Below, one piece after another: positions 43,123-53,037 of a stretch of 64,000 nucleotides of DNA. Below the pieces are notes generated by a model, which saw only the letters and a program-made list of their open reading frames with translations, was not told the DNA's origin and made no database searches. The translations under genes were made by a program, and so were the position numbers. Origin of the DNA: Mucilaginibacter sp. SMC90 (GTDB taxonomy: Bacteria; Bacteroidota; Bacteroidia; Sphingobacteriales; Sphingobacteriaceae); the NCBI RefSeq assembly GCF_022811725.1, contig NZ_CP094527.1, positions 7,998,001-8,062,000 on the forward strand. The letters are read 5' to 3'. The number at the start of each line of letters is the position of its first letter. Positions within the stretch are counted from its first letter, which is position 1.

Positions 43123-44013
43123 ATGCTGCTTAACAAAAGATTGTCTATTTTCTACTTTGTGAACCAGATCAAATTCGATGTGATCGCTATCGCGGCTTAC
43201 GCGGTCCTGGCCGGTACATTTGATCATTATTGGTTATTGAAGACGGTGAGTATCCCGTTGTCGGTTTCTACGTTCATCGGCACTTTGTTATCCTTGCTGC
43301 TTGCTTTCAGGACCTCGCAGTCCTATGAGCGCTGGTGGGAAGCGCGGACGGTATGGGGGGCTATCGTGAACGACAGCCGGACGCTGATTAGGCAGGTCCA
43401 GCAGTTCCTGCCTGCTAACGCGGAAGGGGCCGCCTATGTCCGGAGGTTTACGGAGCAACAGATCACCTGGTGTCACGCGCTTTCGCAGAACCTAAGAAAA
43501 GTCCCTTTCTCGGGGATCGTTGCGGAATATGTGCAGCAGCAGGAAATAAAAACGGCCAACCTGCCGAATTATTTACTAAGCCGGCATACGAGCTTACTGG
43601 CAGAGGCGACACGGAAATTCGATCTGGATGCCAACAGACAGGTGCAGGTGGACGCGACGATCGCGCGGCTTTGTGATTCCATGGGTAAATGTGAAAGGAT
43701 CAAGAATACGGTGTTCCCGCGTTCTTACAGTGTGTTGCTGCATTTTATCATTTATGTACTGATGACGGCGCTCCCATTCGGGCTGGAGGATAATTCTAAG
43801 TTCGTAGAAGTGGCTCTGACCTTTGTTATCCCGGTTCTGTTCATTTGTATCGAGCGGACGGCGATCCTGATGCAGGATCCTTTCGAGAACAGGCCTACGG
43901 ATACGCCGATGACGACTTTGAGCAGGACGATTGAAAGTAATCTGCGGGAGATGACGACTAGCGTTGTGAACCCTCCGGTTCCTGAGCAGCCGGAGTCCTA
44001 TTATATGATGTAG
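43123..44013 (+). CDS. Bestrophin-like anion channel protein
   Basis: This 296-residue protein resembles the bacterial bestrophin/UPF0187 family of pentameric anion channels. It begins with hydrophobic helices (VIAIAAYAVLAGTFDHYWLL, TFIGTLLSLLLAF) followed by the family motif RTSQSYERWWEARTVWG and a second membrane region (VLLHFIIYVLMTALPFGL). In the family WWEAR-like sequence lines the pore region. It probably passes chloride or other anions. The neighbour MgtC-like gene 25 bp upstream suggests a joint role in ion balance, which is inference. Codon use is GC-rich relative to the flanks. Confidence 0.88.
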   Translation: MLLNKRLSIFYFVNQIKFDVIAIAAYAVLAGTFDHYWLLKTVSIPLSVSTFIGTLLSLLLAFRTSQSYERWWEARTVWGAIVNDSRTLIRQVQQFLPANAEGAAYVRRFTEQQITWCHALSQNLRKVPFSGIVAEYVQQQEIKTANLPNYLLSRHTSLLAEATRKFDLDANRQVQVDATIARLCDSMGKCERIKNTVFPRSYSVLLHFIIYVLMTALPFGLEDNSKFVEVALTFVIPVLFICIERTAILMQDPFENRPTDTPMTTLSRTIESNLREMTTSVVNPPVPEQPESYYMM

Positions 44014-44192
44014 GCTTTGAATGGCTTTTCAGCCAAGCAGGGGTTTCGGGTTTCCTTGATCGGGTTTTGCGGGTGCGGTCCTGCATTTCTTGAAGGGGTT
44101 CCGTGGAAATTTATACGGGGCGATAAACTAATCCGGGTGGTTAGCCTTAATGTAGATGGCGTTCTAAGTGTACTTTTGATTATTAACAGATT

Positions 44193-44218
44193 GGCCGGGC
44201 ATAATGCCCGGCCTTTTT
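44193..44218 (+). terminator. Intrinsic terminator downstream of the bestrophin gene
   Basis: A 9-bp perfect stem GGCCGGGCA / TGCCCGGCC with loop TAA, followed by five T. Confidence 0.85.
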
Positions 44219-44220
44219 AA

Positions 44221-44824
44221 TTTCATGTGAATAAAATCATCATCCGGCGCGATTCTCCTGCTTTAAAAAATGTCAGATTGAGATCTCCGGAATGTTTATT
44301 GGGTGCGGTGGGTTTTATCACTTCATTGATGGGACGGATCTTAATCTCTGATCTGCACACGGGCAGGATCGGCGGGTTTACTGACAGGCGATATCTACGA
44401 TAATGTTGTAATAGGCCTTGACTGAATCAGTCTCCTGGATCTATCTATCAATCCCGGGGCATTTTTATGGTAGCTTACGTTATACGTTCGAGTATAGGTT
44501 TTTATCAGCGATGGTGAAAGTTAACCCGCATAGATTGATGAGAAAACATAACCACTTCCGCAATGTTGTTGGGTAACTAATCGCTCCCCTAACTGGACGG
44601 AATTCGAACCGCTTTTTCGAACAAATACGCGTTTTGAACGAACTGGAGCACTTTTAGTTAACCCTTATTGTGCAATTTTCGAACCGCGTAGTTTAAGGTC
44701 CGGGCCGTACCTGGCTTTGCAAAATACTAAAAAAGCCTGCCCAATTGAGCAGACTTTCTTACGGTTAAACGAAAACACAGCCAATCCTAATCCAAACCGT
44801 ATATTCTTATTTACAACTGCCCAA
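44221..44824. other. Intergenic region without recognisable gene
   Basis: About 600 bp between the bestrophin terminator and the efflux operon end. TTCGAAC appears several times (44600-44700), but no gene, tRNA or named element was recognised. Confidence 0.3.
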
Positions 44825-46252
44825 TCAGTTCCATCCGCCTCCCAGCGAACGATAAAGATTGATTATCGCGGTTGCTTCTGCCCGGCGCACCGATGCAAGT
44901 TCCAGTTCGCCTGAAAGAGCGTTGCTTTGGGCTGTAATTACTTCGAGATAATTAGCCATGCCATTTTTAAAAAGCAGATTAGCATTACGTGTTGCGTTAT
45001 TTAATTTAGCAACACGCTTAGCAGCTATTTCTTGTTGCTGCCCCAATTTATCGATGCCGGTTAGTGCATCGGCTACTTCGCCATAGGCATTAAGCACCGA
45101 TTGGCGGAAACGGTCGACGGCCTTTTCTCTTTCAAATACAGCAACGTTATATTGCGTACGCAGCGCCCGTTTTGCAAGTATAGGTTCAGTCACGCTCCCT
45201 AAAACAGTTCCAAACAGAGAGCCCGGCAGGCTAAACCAGTTGCTTGTCTTTAACGAATTAACGCCGCCCTGCGCAGAAATGCTGATGGACGGGTACATCA
45301 CAGCACGTGCTAAACCAATTTTTGCAGTAGCTGCCTCCAGTTCCAGCTCGTTGCTTTTAACATCGGGCCTGCGACTGATCATCTCTGAGGGTAACCCGGC
45401 AGAAAGTCCTTCAGGCATTTGCAAATCTTGTAAATTGCCTGAGCGTTTTATAGCTTGTGGAGGGATACCTACCAACACACTTAAAGCGTTTTCCTGCTCG
45501 TTTATGGCCTGTTGTAATTTGGGGATCAGCTGAGTTGCGGCCAGTTGTTGCGCTTCGGTTTGCTCAACAGCCAATGAAGAAACCTGCGCGGAGCGGTATT
45601 GAAGTTTTACTATGCTTAAAGTACTATCGGTTAGCGCAGCATTTTTCCGGGCTATTTGCAGTTGCTGGTCAAACATCAGCAGGTTATAATAAGCCGTAGC
45701 AACCGATGCTACAAGCATAGTTTGCACACCTTTACGAGCTTCGTGCGTTTTCAGGTAATCGGCCAGGGCCTCTCTTTTTTGATTTTTTACCTTGCCCCAG
45801 ATATCTGCCTCCCACGATACATTAAGCGCGGCAGTATAATTATCCAGATTTTTTGTACCCAGAAATTGTGAGGCTGTAAGGCCATTCAAACTATTATCAG
45901 CAGGCAAGCTATTGCTGGAGTTTACATTCAGCCCAACTTCTGGCAATAAGCCGCTTTTTGCTTTTTTTAGCTGCTCGTTGGCAATCTCAATATCCTTTAA
46001 AGCCAATTGCAGATCGGTGTTTCTCAAAAGTGCGGTATCAATCAGCGCGCCCAGTTCCTGGTTGGCCAAAAATTGCCTCCAGGGTAAGTTAGCAATGCTT
46101 TTGCCGGTAGTGTTACCAGTGTCATTTCTGAAGTTTTTTTCGCTGATGCCGGTCAGCGGAGCGGTGCTTTTAGGCACCGCACAACCGGTTATCAGGAGGA
46201 CAAGCACTAACGCGAAGGTTAGACCTGTACTCAGTTTATGATAGATTTTCAT
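44825..46252 (-). CDS. Outer-membrane efflux channel lipoprotein (NodT/OprM family)
   Basis: This 475-residue protein is the TolC-type channel of an RND pump. A lipobox LLITGC (Cys24) replaces a normal signal peptide, as in NodT/OprM proteins. Two OEP repeats follow, each with a long helical hairpin (DTALLRNTDLQLALKDIEIANEQL; AAKRVAKLNNATRNANLLFKNG). It should form the outer-membrane exit with the RND permease encoded 11 bp upstream on the same strand. It is last in the operon. Confidence 0.94.
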   Translation of the reverse strand: MKIYHKLSTGLTFALVLVLLITGCAVPKSTAPLTGISEKNFRNDTGNTTGKSIANLPWRQFLANQELGALIDTALLRNTDLQLALKDIEIANEQLKKAKSGLLPEVGLNVNSSNSLPADNSLNGLTASQFLGTKNLDNYTAALNVSWEADIWGKVKNQKREALADYLKTHEARKGVQTMLVASVATAYYNLLMFDQQLQIARKNAALTDSTLSIVKLQYRSAQVSSLAVEQTEAQQLAATQLIPKLQQAINEQENALSVLVGIPPQAIKRSGNLQDLQMPEGLSAGLPSEMISRRPDVKSNELELEAATAKIGLARAVMYPSISISAQGGVNSLKTSNWFSLPGSLFGTVLGSVTEPILAKRALRTQYNVAVFEREKAVDRFRQSVLNAYGEVADALTGIDKLGQQQEIAAKRVAKLNNATRNANLLFKNGMANYLEVITAQSNALSGELELASVRRAEATAIINLYRSLGGGWN

Positions 46253-46263
46253 GATTTTAATAA

Positions 46264-49200
46264 TTAATTTTTAGCAGTTTCGGTTAATAGGGCATGTTCA
46301 TGGCTATGGTGGGCATCATCAGACTCCATGGTTCGTTTAGATGATACCTTTTCATGCAGGAACTGGAAGATCACGAACAATACCGGGATGATGAAGACAC
46401 CAAGCACAACACCGGTGATCATCCCCCCTGCCGCGCCAACACTGATAGAATGGTTACCCGCAGCTGAAGGACCGGTTGCCCGCATCATTGGTAAAATACC
46501 GGCAACAAAGGCAATGGAGGTCATGATGATTGGTCTTAATCTTGCTTTAGCTGCTTCAATAGCGGCAGTTATCAATGTTTCGCCTGCGTGCCTGCGCTGA
46601 ACCGCGAATTCGACGATCAGGATAGCGTTTTTAGCTAAAAGGCCAATCAGCATGATCAATGCAACCTGTACATAGATGTTGTTTTCGATACCGGCTATCC
46701 CGATGGCGGCGAACACCCCAATTACCCCTGTTGGGATAGAAAGTAACACCGAGAAAGGCAGGATATAACTGTTGTACTGCGCTGCAAGCAGGAAGTAAAC
46801 AAACACCAGGGAAAGCAGGAAGATATAAACCGACTGCCCGCCCGAAATGATCTCTTCACGGGTTACACCCGAAAACTCGTATGAATATCCCTGAGGTAAG
46901 GTTTTGGCCGCTACTTGTTCCACTGCACGGATGGCATCACCGGTACTGTACCCTGCTTTAGGATTGGCATTCATCGGGATGGAATTGTACAGGTTGTAAC
47001 GTGTTACAGTTTCAGGACCGAGTACCGGTTTCAGGCTCAATACCGAGCTGATTGGCACCATTTCACCGTTATCGCTTTTTACAGTAATATTTGCGATGGA
47101 GGCCGGAGTTGACCTGTCTGCCTTTTCGGCTTGAAGCATCACCCGGTAATACTTGCCAAAGCGGTTAAAGTCTGACACCTGCTGGCTGCCATAATAAGCC
47201 TGCATGGTTTTAACTACAGCATCAACATCTACCCTCAGCAATGCTGCTTTTTCTTTGTCGATAACCATTTCCAGTTGCGGATAATCGGCACGGAAAGCGG
47301 TGTATGCCAAAGCTATTTCGGGGCGCTTATTCAATTCGGCCAGGAATTTCTGGCTAACCGAGCTGAAATGGTCAAGTTTACCGCCGGTACGGTCCTGGAG
47401 GGCAAAGTCAAGCCCATCCACGTTACCGAAACCCGGCACGGTTGGCATTGTAAATACAATGATGGTAGCGCCTTTAATATCGGCTACACGCCTGCGCATA
47501 TCGGCCATAATCTCATTGAGGTCGCCCATGTCGCCGCGATCTTTTTTAGGTACCATAAACGCTACGGCCGAAGAAGGGCTGGTGGCATTGGTGAAGATAT
47601 TAAGCCCGCTGATCTGCGTAAAGCTTTTAATCACTTTCATTGGTAGCAGGCGGTCATTAACCTGTTTCATCACCTGTTGGGTACGTTCCTGTGAAGAACC
47701 CGGAGGCAGCGTGATGGATACTGCCGCAAAGTTCTGATCTTCAGAAGGGATAAATCCGGTACGGGTATGACGTACCAGCGCAACCGAGATCACTACGATT
47801 AAAACCAATCCCGAAATGGCAGCAGCCTTATGCTGGATGAGCCATTTTAAGCCTTTTACATATTTATTAGTAGCCCTTTCAAAACCTGTATTAAAACCGG
47901 CAAAAAAGCGCTGTTTAAAAGTTGTTTTTTTAACCGGATCGCCATCATGGTGTACATTTTTCAGAAAAAGCGCGGCCAATGCAGGGCTTAAGGTAAGCGC
48001 GTTAACTGCTGAGATAAAGATGGCAATAGCCAGCGTAAACGCAAATTGTTTATAAAACACGCCTGCCGAGCCTTCCATAAAGCCAACGGGCAAAAATACC
48101 GCGGCCATGATCAGCGTAATTGCAATAATGGCCGGTGTAATTTCGTGCATAGCCGATAGCGTTGCCGATTTGGCATCCAGCTTTTTATGTTCCATTTTGG
48201 CGTGCACGGCTTCTACTACCACAATGGCGTCATCCACCACAATACCAATAGCCAGTACCAGTGCAAACAACGTAAGCAGGTTAATGGAGAACCCGAACAT
48301 TGACATAAAAAAGAACGTACCGATAAGCGCGACAGGCACCGCGATAGCGGGAATTAACGTGGACCGGAAATCCTGCAGGAATAAAAACACCACGATAAAT
48401 ACCAGCACGAAAGCCTCAACCAGCGTATGCAATACCTGTTCGATGGATTGATCAAGCAGATCCTTGGAATACCAGATAATTTGCTGGCGTAAACCGGTCG
48501 GGAAAGTTTTGGATGCTTTTTGCATCAGGTCTTCAACCTTAATCTGTATTTCCCTCGCGTTGGAGTTAGGCAGCTGTAACACCTGAATGGTAATGGCCGG
48601 CTTGTTGGTAAAATCGGGGTTACGACCGGTAAGCGTATTGAATGTACCATAAGTATAAGCACCCAATTCTACACGTGCTATATCTTTCAGCCGTAACAGC
48701 GAACCATCAGTGTTGGTGCGTACAACCATATTTTCGTAATCGCCCGGTTCGTTGAGTTTGCCTTTATAATTGATCACGTATTCAAAAGCCACCTTGCTAC
48801 TTTCGCCAAAACGGCCGGGAGCAGCTTCAAGGTTATGTTTTTGAATGGCAGTGGCCACTTCTGCCGGGGTAATATGGTAGGCCGTCATTTGTGCGGGTTT
48901 AAGCCATACCCTCATGGAGTAATCTTTACTTGCACCAATAATGCGAGCCTCACCCACACCTGGGATACGCTGAATTTCGGGCAGGATATTGATGGTGGCG
49001 TAGTTGGCTATAAAGGTTTTATCAAATACCTTTTCATCTTCGGCAAAGAGGTTAACCCCCATAATAAGGCCATTTTGAGTTTTTTTGGTAGTAATACCTG
49101 CCTGAACCACTTCGGGAGGCAGCAAACCTGTTGCCGACGATACCCTGTTTTGCACGTTCACCGCAGCCTGATCGGCATTGGTGCCTAGCTTAAAGTAAAC

Positions 49201-49473
49201 GCTGATGACCAGTGAGCCATCGTTTGTTGCTGATGAACTCATGTAGGCCATATCTTCCACGCCGTTGATGGCTTCTTCGAGCGGAGGGATAACAGACCTC
49301 AATATGGTTTCGGCATTGGCGCCGGGGTAAAAGGCCCTCACCTGTACAGTTGGTGGAGCAATATCAGGGAACATTTGTATGGGGAGTTTACTAAGCCCCA
49401 CGCCTCCCAGTATAACCAGCATGATGGAGACAACGGTCGCCAACACTGGTCTTTCTATGAATTTTCTTAACAT
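46264..49473 (-). CDS. RND efflux permease, HAE1 (AcrB-type)
   Basis: This 1,069-residue proton-driven drug pump is a full-length HAE1 RND protein: two repeats of six helices with large periplasmic loops after helices 1 and 7. It begins MLRKFIERPVLATVVSIMLVILGGVGL and has the proton-relay region GIVVDDAIVVVEAV in helix 4 (the two aspartates are expected), and LVFVYFLLAAQYNSYILPFSVLLSIP in the second half. It exports hydrophobic drugs or metabolites with the adaptor and channel encoded around it. Gaps to both partners are short, so it is one operon. Confidence 0.96.
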   Translation of the reverse strand: MLRKFIERPVLATVVSIMLVILGGVGLSKLPIQMFPDIAPPTVQVRAFYPGANAETILRSVIPPLEEAINGVEDMAYMSSSATNDGSLVISVYFKLGTNADQAAVNVQNRVSSATGLLPPEVVQAGITTKKTQNGLIMGVNLFAEDEKVFDKTFIANYATINILPEIQRIPGVGEARIIGASKDYSMRVWLKPAQMTAYHITPAEVATAIQKHNLEAAPGRFGESSKVAFEYVINYKGKLNEPGDYENMVVRTNTDGSLLRLKDIARVELGAYTYGTFNTLTGRNPDFTNKPAITIQVLQLPNSNAREIQIKVEDLMQKASKTFPTGLRQQIIWYSKDLLDQSIEQVLHTLVEAFVLVFIVVFLFLQDFRSTLIPAIAVPVALIGTFFFMSMFGFSINLLTLFALVLAIGIVVDDAIVVVEAVHAKMEHKKLDAKSATLSAMHEITPAIIAITLIMAAVFLPVGFMEGSAGVFYKQFAFTLAIAIFISAVNALTLSPALAALFLKNVHHDGDPVKKTTFKQRFFAGFNTGFERATNKYVKGLKWLIQHKAAAISGLVLIVVISVALVRHTRTGFIPSEDQNFAAVSITLPPGSSQERTQQVMKQVNDRLLPMKVIKSFTQISGLNIFTNATSPSSAVAFMVPKKDRGDMGDLNEIMADMRRRVADIKGATIIVFTMPTVPGFGNVDGLDFALQDRTGGKLDHFSSVSQKFLAELNKRPEIALAYTAFRADYPQLEMVIDKEKAALLRVDVDAVVKTMQAYYGSQQVSDFNRFGKYYRVMLQAEKADRSTPASIANITVKSDNGEMVPISSVLSLKPVLGPETVTRYNLYNSIPMNANPKAGYSTGDAIRAVEQVAAKTLPQGYSYEFSGVTREEIISGGQSVYIFLLSLVFVYFLLAAQYNSYILPFSVLLSIPTGVIGVFAAIGIAGIENNIYVQVALIMLIGLLAKNAILIVEFAVQRRHAGETLITAAIEAAKARLRPIIMTSIAFVAGILPMMRATGPSAAGNHSISVGAAGGMITGVVLGVFIIPVLFVIFQFLHEKVSSKRTMESDDAHHSHEHALLTETAKN

Positions 49474-49592
49474 GGCTTTGTGATTTTTATGTTTTCGTTT
49501 AGGGCAAAGGCTTCCAGGGGCAGTCTCCTTTTAAACTTTTTGGATACTGCCGGCAGGTTCAGGCCCTTGCCCTGATTATATGTTATTGGATT

Positions 49593-50732
49593 TTAGTTAT
49601 TGTAGGCTACCGCTTCGGTTTTGGGCGCGGCGGCCTGGATTTTAATGCCTTCCTGCAAACCATCGATACCGTCAAGTACAATACGGTCGCCTTGTTTCAG
49701 GCCGCCTTTAATCAGGAAAGTATTATCCGTACGGCCGGCAACGGTAACAATCTGTTTGTGTACCTTGCTGCTGTCGCCAACTGTATATACGAAGATCTTA
49801 TCTTGTATCGTAGTTGTGGCCGATTGCGGGATATTGATCACATCATACTGCGTAAAGGTGATGTGGATACGGCCGGTATTACCGGAGCGGAGCAAGCCAC
49901 CTGCGTTGGCAAATGTTGCACGTATGGTAATTGCCCCGCTGTTTTTGTCAAAGCCGCCGTTTACCATGTCCAGCTTGCCGGTACCGGGATACAGCTCCCC
50001 GCCGGCCAGACTAAGGCTTACTGCCTTGGCGTTCCTGAGTTTGTCATCAATGGTAGCGCCGGGAAGTTGTGCTTTTAGGCCTGCATATTCCGATTCGCTA
50101 AGCGAAAAGTATACGCGCACATCTTTAATATCCGACAGAGAGGTAAGTTCTCTGGCATCATTAACAGAGAGCAGGCTCCCGACCTTTTTGTTCAGACGGC
50201 CGATATAGCCCGATGCAGGTGCTTTAATCAGCGTGTAACCAAGGTTGATGCCAGCGTCTGAAAGCATGGCCCGTGCCTGGGCCACCCTGGACTGGGCTGC
50301 CTTCAGGTTACTTACTGCTGATTTTAACTGAAGATCGGCCACCACTTTATTCTCAACAAGCGGTTGCAGTTTATCAACTTCCAGTTGGGCGTTTGCTGCA
50401 GCAGCTTGCGCGGCGGCGAGCTCGGCAGAGGTGTTGTTCACTTGCTCGCGGTAAACCTGGTCATTGATCTTAAACAAAGGTTGCCCTTTTTGAACATATT
50501 TGCCTTCATCTACGAAGATCTTTTCGAGGATGCCGCCAACCTGCGGACGGATTTCAACCTCTGCTTCGCCTTCTATGGTAACCGGGTAGTCGTTTTGTAT
50601 CTCGGTAGTGCCTGCTTTAACAGTTGCTACAGGTAAACTCGGCAATGTTTCGGTAGCTGCCGGCTGATCCGGCGAACATGCTGCCATTAATGCAGCAATT
50701 AATATAGTGACGATGGATGATATAGTTTTCAT
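49593..50732 (-). CDS. RND periplasmic adaptor (MFP)
   Basis: This 379-residue membrane-fusion protein has a lipoprotein signal (LIAALMAACSPD, Cys19). Domains follow in usual order: lipoyl/barrel-sandwich halves (VEIRPQVGGILEKIFVDEGKYVQKGQPLFKI and APASGYIGRLNKKVGSLL), a helical hairpin between them (about 80-150), a beta-barrel and a membrane-proximal domain (DKIFVYTVGDSSKVHKQIVTV). It bridges the RND pump to the outer-membrane channel. It lies 120 bp upstream of the pump gene and 92 bp downstream of the TetR gene. Confidence 0.95.
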   Translation of the reverse strand: MKTISSIVTILIAALMAACSPDQPAATETLPSLPVATVKAGTTEIQNDYPVTIEGEAEVEIRPQVGGILEKIFVDEGKYVQKGQPLFKINDQVYREQVNNTSAELAAAQAAAANAQLEVDKLQPLVENKVVADLQLKSAVSNLKAAQSRVAQARAMLSDAGINLGYTLIKAPASGYIGRLNKKVGSLLSVNDARELTSLSDIKDVRVYFSLSESEYAGLKAQLPGATIDDKLRNAKAVSLSLAGGELYPGTGKLDMVNGGFDKNSGAITIRATFANAGGLLRSGNTGRIHITFTQYDVINIPQSATTTIQDKIFVYTVGDSSKVHKQIVTVAGRTDNTFLIKGGLKQGDRIVLDGIDGLQEGIKIQAAAPKTEAVAYNN

Positions 50733-50824
50733 GACTGTTTTATTTTTAATTTTTATGGATTTGTGTTTGTGAATTGTTAATCGGGTAAAATAAGTTATCA
50801 GTGTTAAGTGTTTGTTAAAAAAAA

Positions 50825-51424
50825 TCAGGATACGAGCGGCCGGATGGTATTGCCAATGGCTTCATGAAGTACGGCCTGGTTAAAGGCTTCCGAACGTCCT
50901 TTATTGACCAAATTGATAGATACAAGGCCATGTACCGCCGACCACATGGTATAATATTTTGTGCTGATCTGCTCTTCGGCTGTATTTCTGCCCCGCATCA
51001 GTTCTTTTAGCACTTCGCCAAAAAGGGCAGGTATTTCATTGTCTTTGGCAAAGCCTTCCTTCATTGAACTGCAGCTTACCTCTACGCCAAACATGGCCTG
51101 GTAAAGCTCCTTTTCGGCAAAGGCAAAGTTCCAGTAAGCCTGCCACATGGCTTCCAGTTTGCGTGGAGCTGTAGGTGCGCTATTTTTTGCTATGCGGATA
51201 GCGGCAGCCAGCGTTTTAAATCCGGTGGCCGAAAGCTCGCCTATCAATTCTTCCTTTCCTTTAAAATATTCGTAAATAACGGGGGCTGTATAGTCGATCT
51301 CATCGGCTATGCGGCGCATGCTCAAAGCCTGCCAGCCTTCCTGCCGTACGATGCTCAAGGCTGCCTTCAGGATCTTCCTGCGGGTCAGCTCTTTTAATCG
51401 TAGTATTCTTTCTTTGCTTCCCAT
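50825..51424 (-). CDS. TetR/AcrR-family regulator of the efflux operon
   Basis: This 199-residue regulator has the N-terminal TetR helix-turn-helix (TRRKILKAALSIVRQEGWQALSMRRIADEIDYTAPVIYEYFKGKEEL; helix 3 includes TAPVIYEYF) and a ligand-binding C-terminal region (TetR_C_33-like, about 90-195). It is the first gene of the efflux operon and probably represses it and itself, releasing DNA when it binds a pump substrate. A 17-bp site that recurs upstream of the MFS gene lies 78 bp upstream of its ATG. Confidence 0.92.
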   Translation of the reverse strand: MGSKERILRLKELTRRKILKAALSIVRQEGWQALSMRRIADEIDYTAPVIYEYFKGKEELIGELSATGFKTLAAAIRIAKNSAPTAPRKLEAMWQAYWNFAFAEKELYQAMFGVEVSCSSMKEGFAKDNEIPALFGEVLKELMRGRNTAEEQISTKYYTMWSAVHGLVSINLVNKGRSEAFNQAVLHEAIGNTIRPLVS

Positions 51425-51501
51425 TTTGTTCGTCTTTTATTTTCGACAACACAAAATTGCAACGAAACTGACGGTTAACCAATGTCATTGCTTTCGTAAA
51501 A

Positions 51502-51518
51502 TTTGTACAATTCTGTCA
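51502..51518. promoter_or_regulatory. Shared 17-bp site upstream of the TetR gene
   Basis: TTTGTACAATTCTGTCA occurs here and at 53020-53036, in the same orientation and 78 and 74 bp upstream of the TetR and MFS start codons. It contains the palindrome TTGTACAA. It is a candidate operator for a common regulator, most likely the AraC protein encoded at 53038 or TetR. Confidence 0.6.
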
Positions 51519-51689
51519 ATCGAAACTATTTTGATATATTTATGGATGCCAATTTTGACTTAATGAAATACACGTGCCTTAAATCACTTCAAATACGCCG
51601 GCTTTGGAAATAGATTGAAAGAATTATACAAAAACAGCAAACAAACAGCACATACGCCTGTAACAACAAATAATAAGATATGTAAAACA

Positions 51690-51722
51690 AAGGCCACACC
51701 CGGACGAGTGCAGCCTTTGTAA
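51690..51722 (-). terminator. Probable terminator after the MFS exporter gene
   Basis: On the minus strand AAAGGCTGCACTCG pairs imperfectly with GGTGTGGCCTTT, followed by a short T-rich end. It lies 18 bp after the stop. Confidence 0.6.
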
Positions 51723-51740
51723 TAAAGCATAAAAAGGTGT

Positions 51741-52946
51741 TTAGCGGGCGCTTTTACGACGATAAATGCGTTGTTGAAGCAGGAAAGCAAATGCGGCAAC
51801 CGCAATAACTATAATACTGGCCAGTGGTAATGTAGCCGCACCAACCTGTTCCAGTACGATGCCCCCTATTAGCGGGCCTATGGCAAAGCCCATGTTACCG
51901 GCAGATACGAAAAGACTGCTGGCAAATTCCGGCGCTTCGGTAGCCGAATGGCTGATGAGGGTTTGACCAAGCAAATACGCTGTAGTCATTATAAAGCCCC
52001 AAACTATAATAGCTATTGAAACAGGGATATAAAAGCTGCTGATCAGGTATACAATGGCTTGGATGCCGATAATGCCCACAAAAAACTTCCAGGTACTGCC
52101 CGCGATACTTTTTGTAAGCATCCTGCCCATCAGGATATTTCCAAACACACCAGACAACCCGAACAAAAACATCATGATGCTGATCGTTTTTCCGTCCATT
52201 TTTATTACTGCTTTCAGATATTCGGCCAGGTAACCGTAGCTTACGGATATACCGGCCATAAAAACGGTTACAATCAGGATATTCCACCACACTTTACCTT
52301 TTTTCAGGATGGCCAGCTGATGATCAAATGAAGCTTTTTCCGTAACAGGCATTGATGGCAGCATTTTTAAAAGTGAGATTAAGGCCAGCAGGTTTAACGC
52401 CGCGCAAACTACAAATGCCGCCTGCCAGTTAAATATATCGGCAAAATACACGCTTACCGGTACGCCCAGTACAGTGCCTATACTAACCCCCGAAAAAACA
52501 ATAGATACCGCTTTTGGTGCTTCACTCGGCTTTACCGATTGAGCTGCCGTAGCCATAGCCACCGAAAAAAAGATAGGGTGAAAAAAAGCAGGCAAAATCC
52601 TCGCTATGATCAACACGGTGAAGTTAGGCGCATACATAGATGCGATATTGGAAACAATGAATATCAGCAACACCAGCGAAAGCGCAGTTTTGCGATTAAC
52701 ACCGCTTGCAGCCAGTGTAATAAACGGGCCAAATACGGCAATAGTGAGCGCGAAAGCAGTAATAAGCCACCCCGCAGTACTGATGGATACTTTGAAGTGT
52801 TCCGCCAGTTGAGGCAGTACGCCAATAACCCCAAACTCGGTAGTGATGATGCCGAATATCCCGAGTGCAAGCAGGTACATGGCATTTTTATTCATTTTTA
52901 CAACCGGTATTCCGGTCGTGTTTTTTGATGTAGTTAATTGTTCCAT
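51741..52946 (-). CDS. MFS drug or sugar exporter (DHA1-like)
   Basis: This 12-helix MFS permease of 401 residues resembles the AraJ/YdhP branch of the DHA1 family: helix 1 contains GIFGIITTEFGVIGVLPQLAEHF and the loop after helix 2 ASGVNRKTALSL (the G-x-x-x-R-R-K family motif is changed). It probably exports drugs or sugars by proton antiport. The frame extends upstream to 52985, but ATG at 52946 (MEQLTTSKN) is the likely start. The 17-bp site at 53020-53036 lies 74 bp upstream. AraC (53038) is the next gene on the strand and may control it. Confidence 0.9.
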   Translation of the reverse strand: MEQLTTSKNTTGIPVVKMNKNAMYLLALGIFGIITTEFGVIGVLPQLAEHFKVSISTAGWLITAFALTIAVFGPFITLAASGVNRKTALSLVLLIFIVSNIASMYAPNFTVLIIARILPAFFHPIFFSVAMATAAQSVKPSEAPKAVSIVFSGVSIGTVLGVPVSVYFADIFNWQAAFVVCAALNLLALISLLKMLPSMPVTEKASFDHQLAILKKGKVWWNILIVTVFMAGISVSYGYLAEYLKAVIKMDGKTISIMMFLFGLSGVFGNILMGRMLTKSIAGSTWKFFVGIIGIQAIVYLISSFYIPVSIAIIVWGFIMTTAYLLGQTLISHSATEAPEFASSLFVSAGNMGFAIGPLIGGIVLEQVGAATLPLASIIVIAVAAFAFLLQQRIYRRKSAR

Positions 52947-53019
52947 TTTGTGCGTTATTTTAAACGCGCCAAAATTGGCCATCAATTAACGGTGTTAACT
53001 TGTGCTATTTTTCAGTTCT

Positions 53020-53036
53020 TTTGTACAATTCTGTCA
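53020..53036. promoter_or_regulatory. Shared 17-bp site upstream of the MFS gene
   Basis: Second copy of TTTGTACAATTCTGTCA, between the AraC stop and the MFS start, in the same orientation and at almost the same distance as the copy at 51502. Confidence 0.6.
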
Positions 53037-53037
53037 C

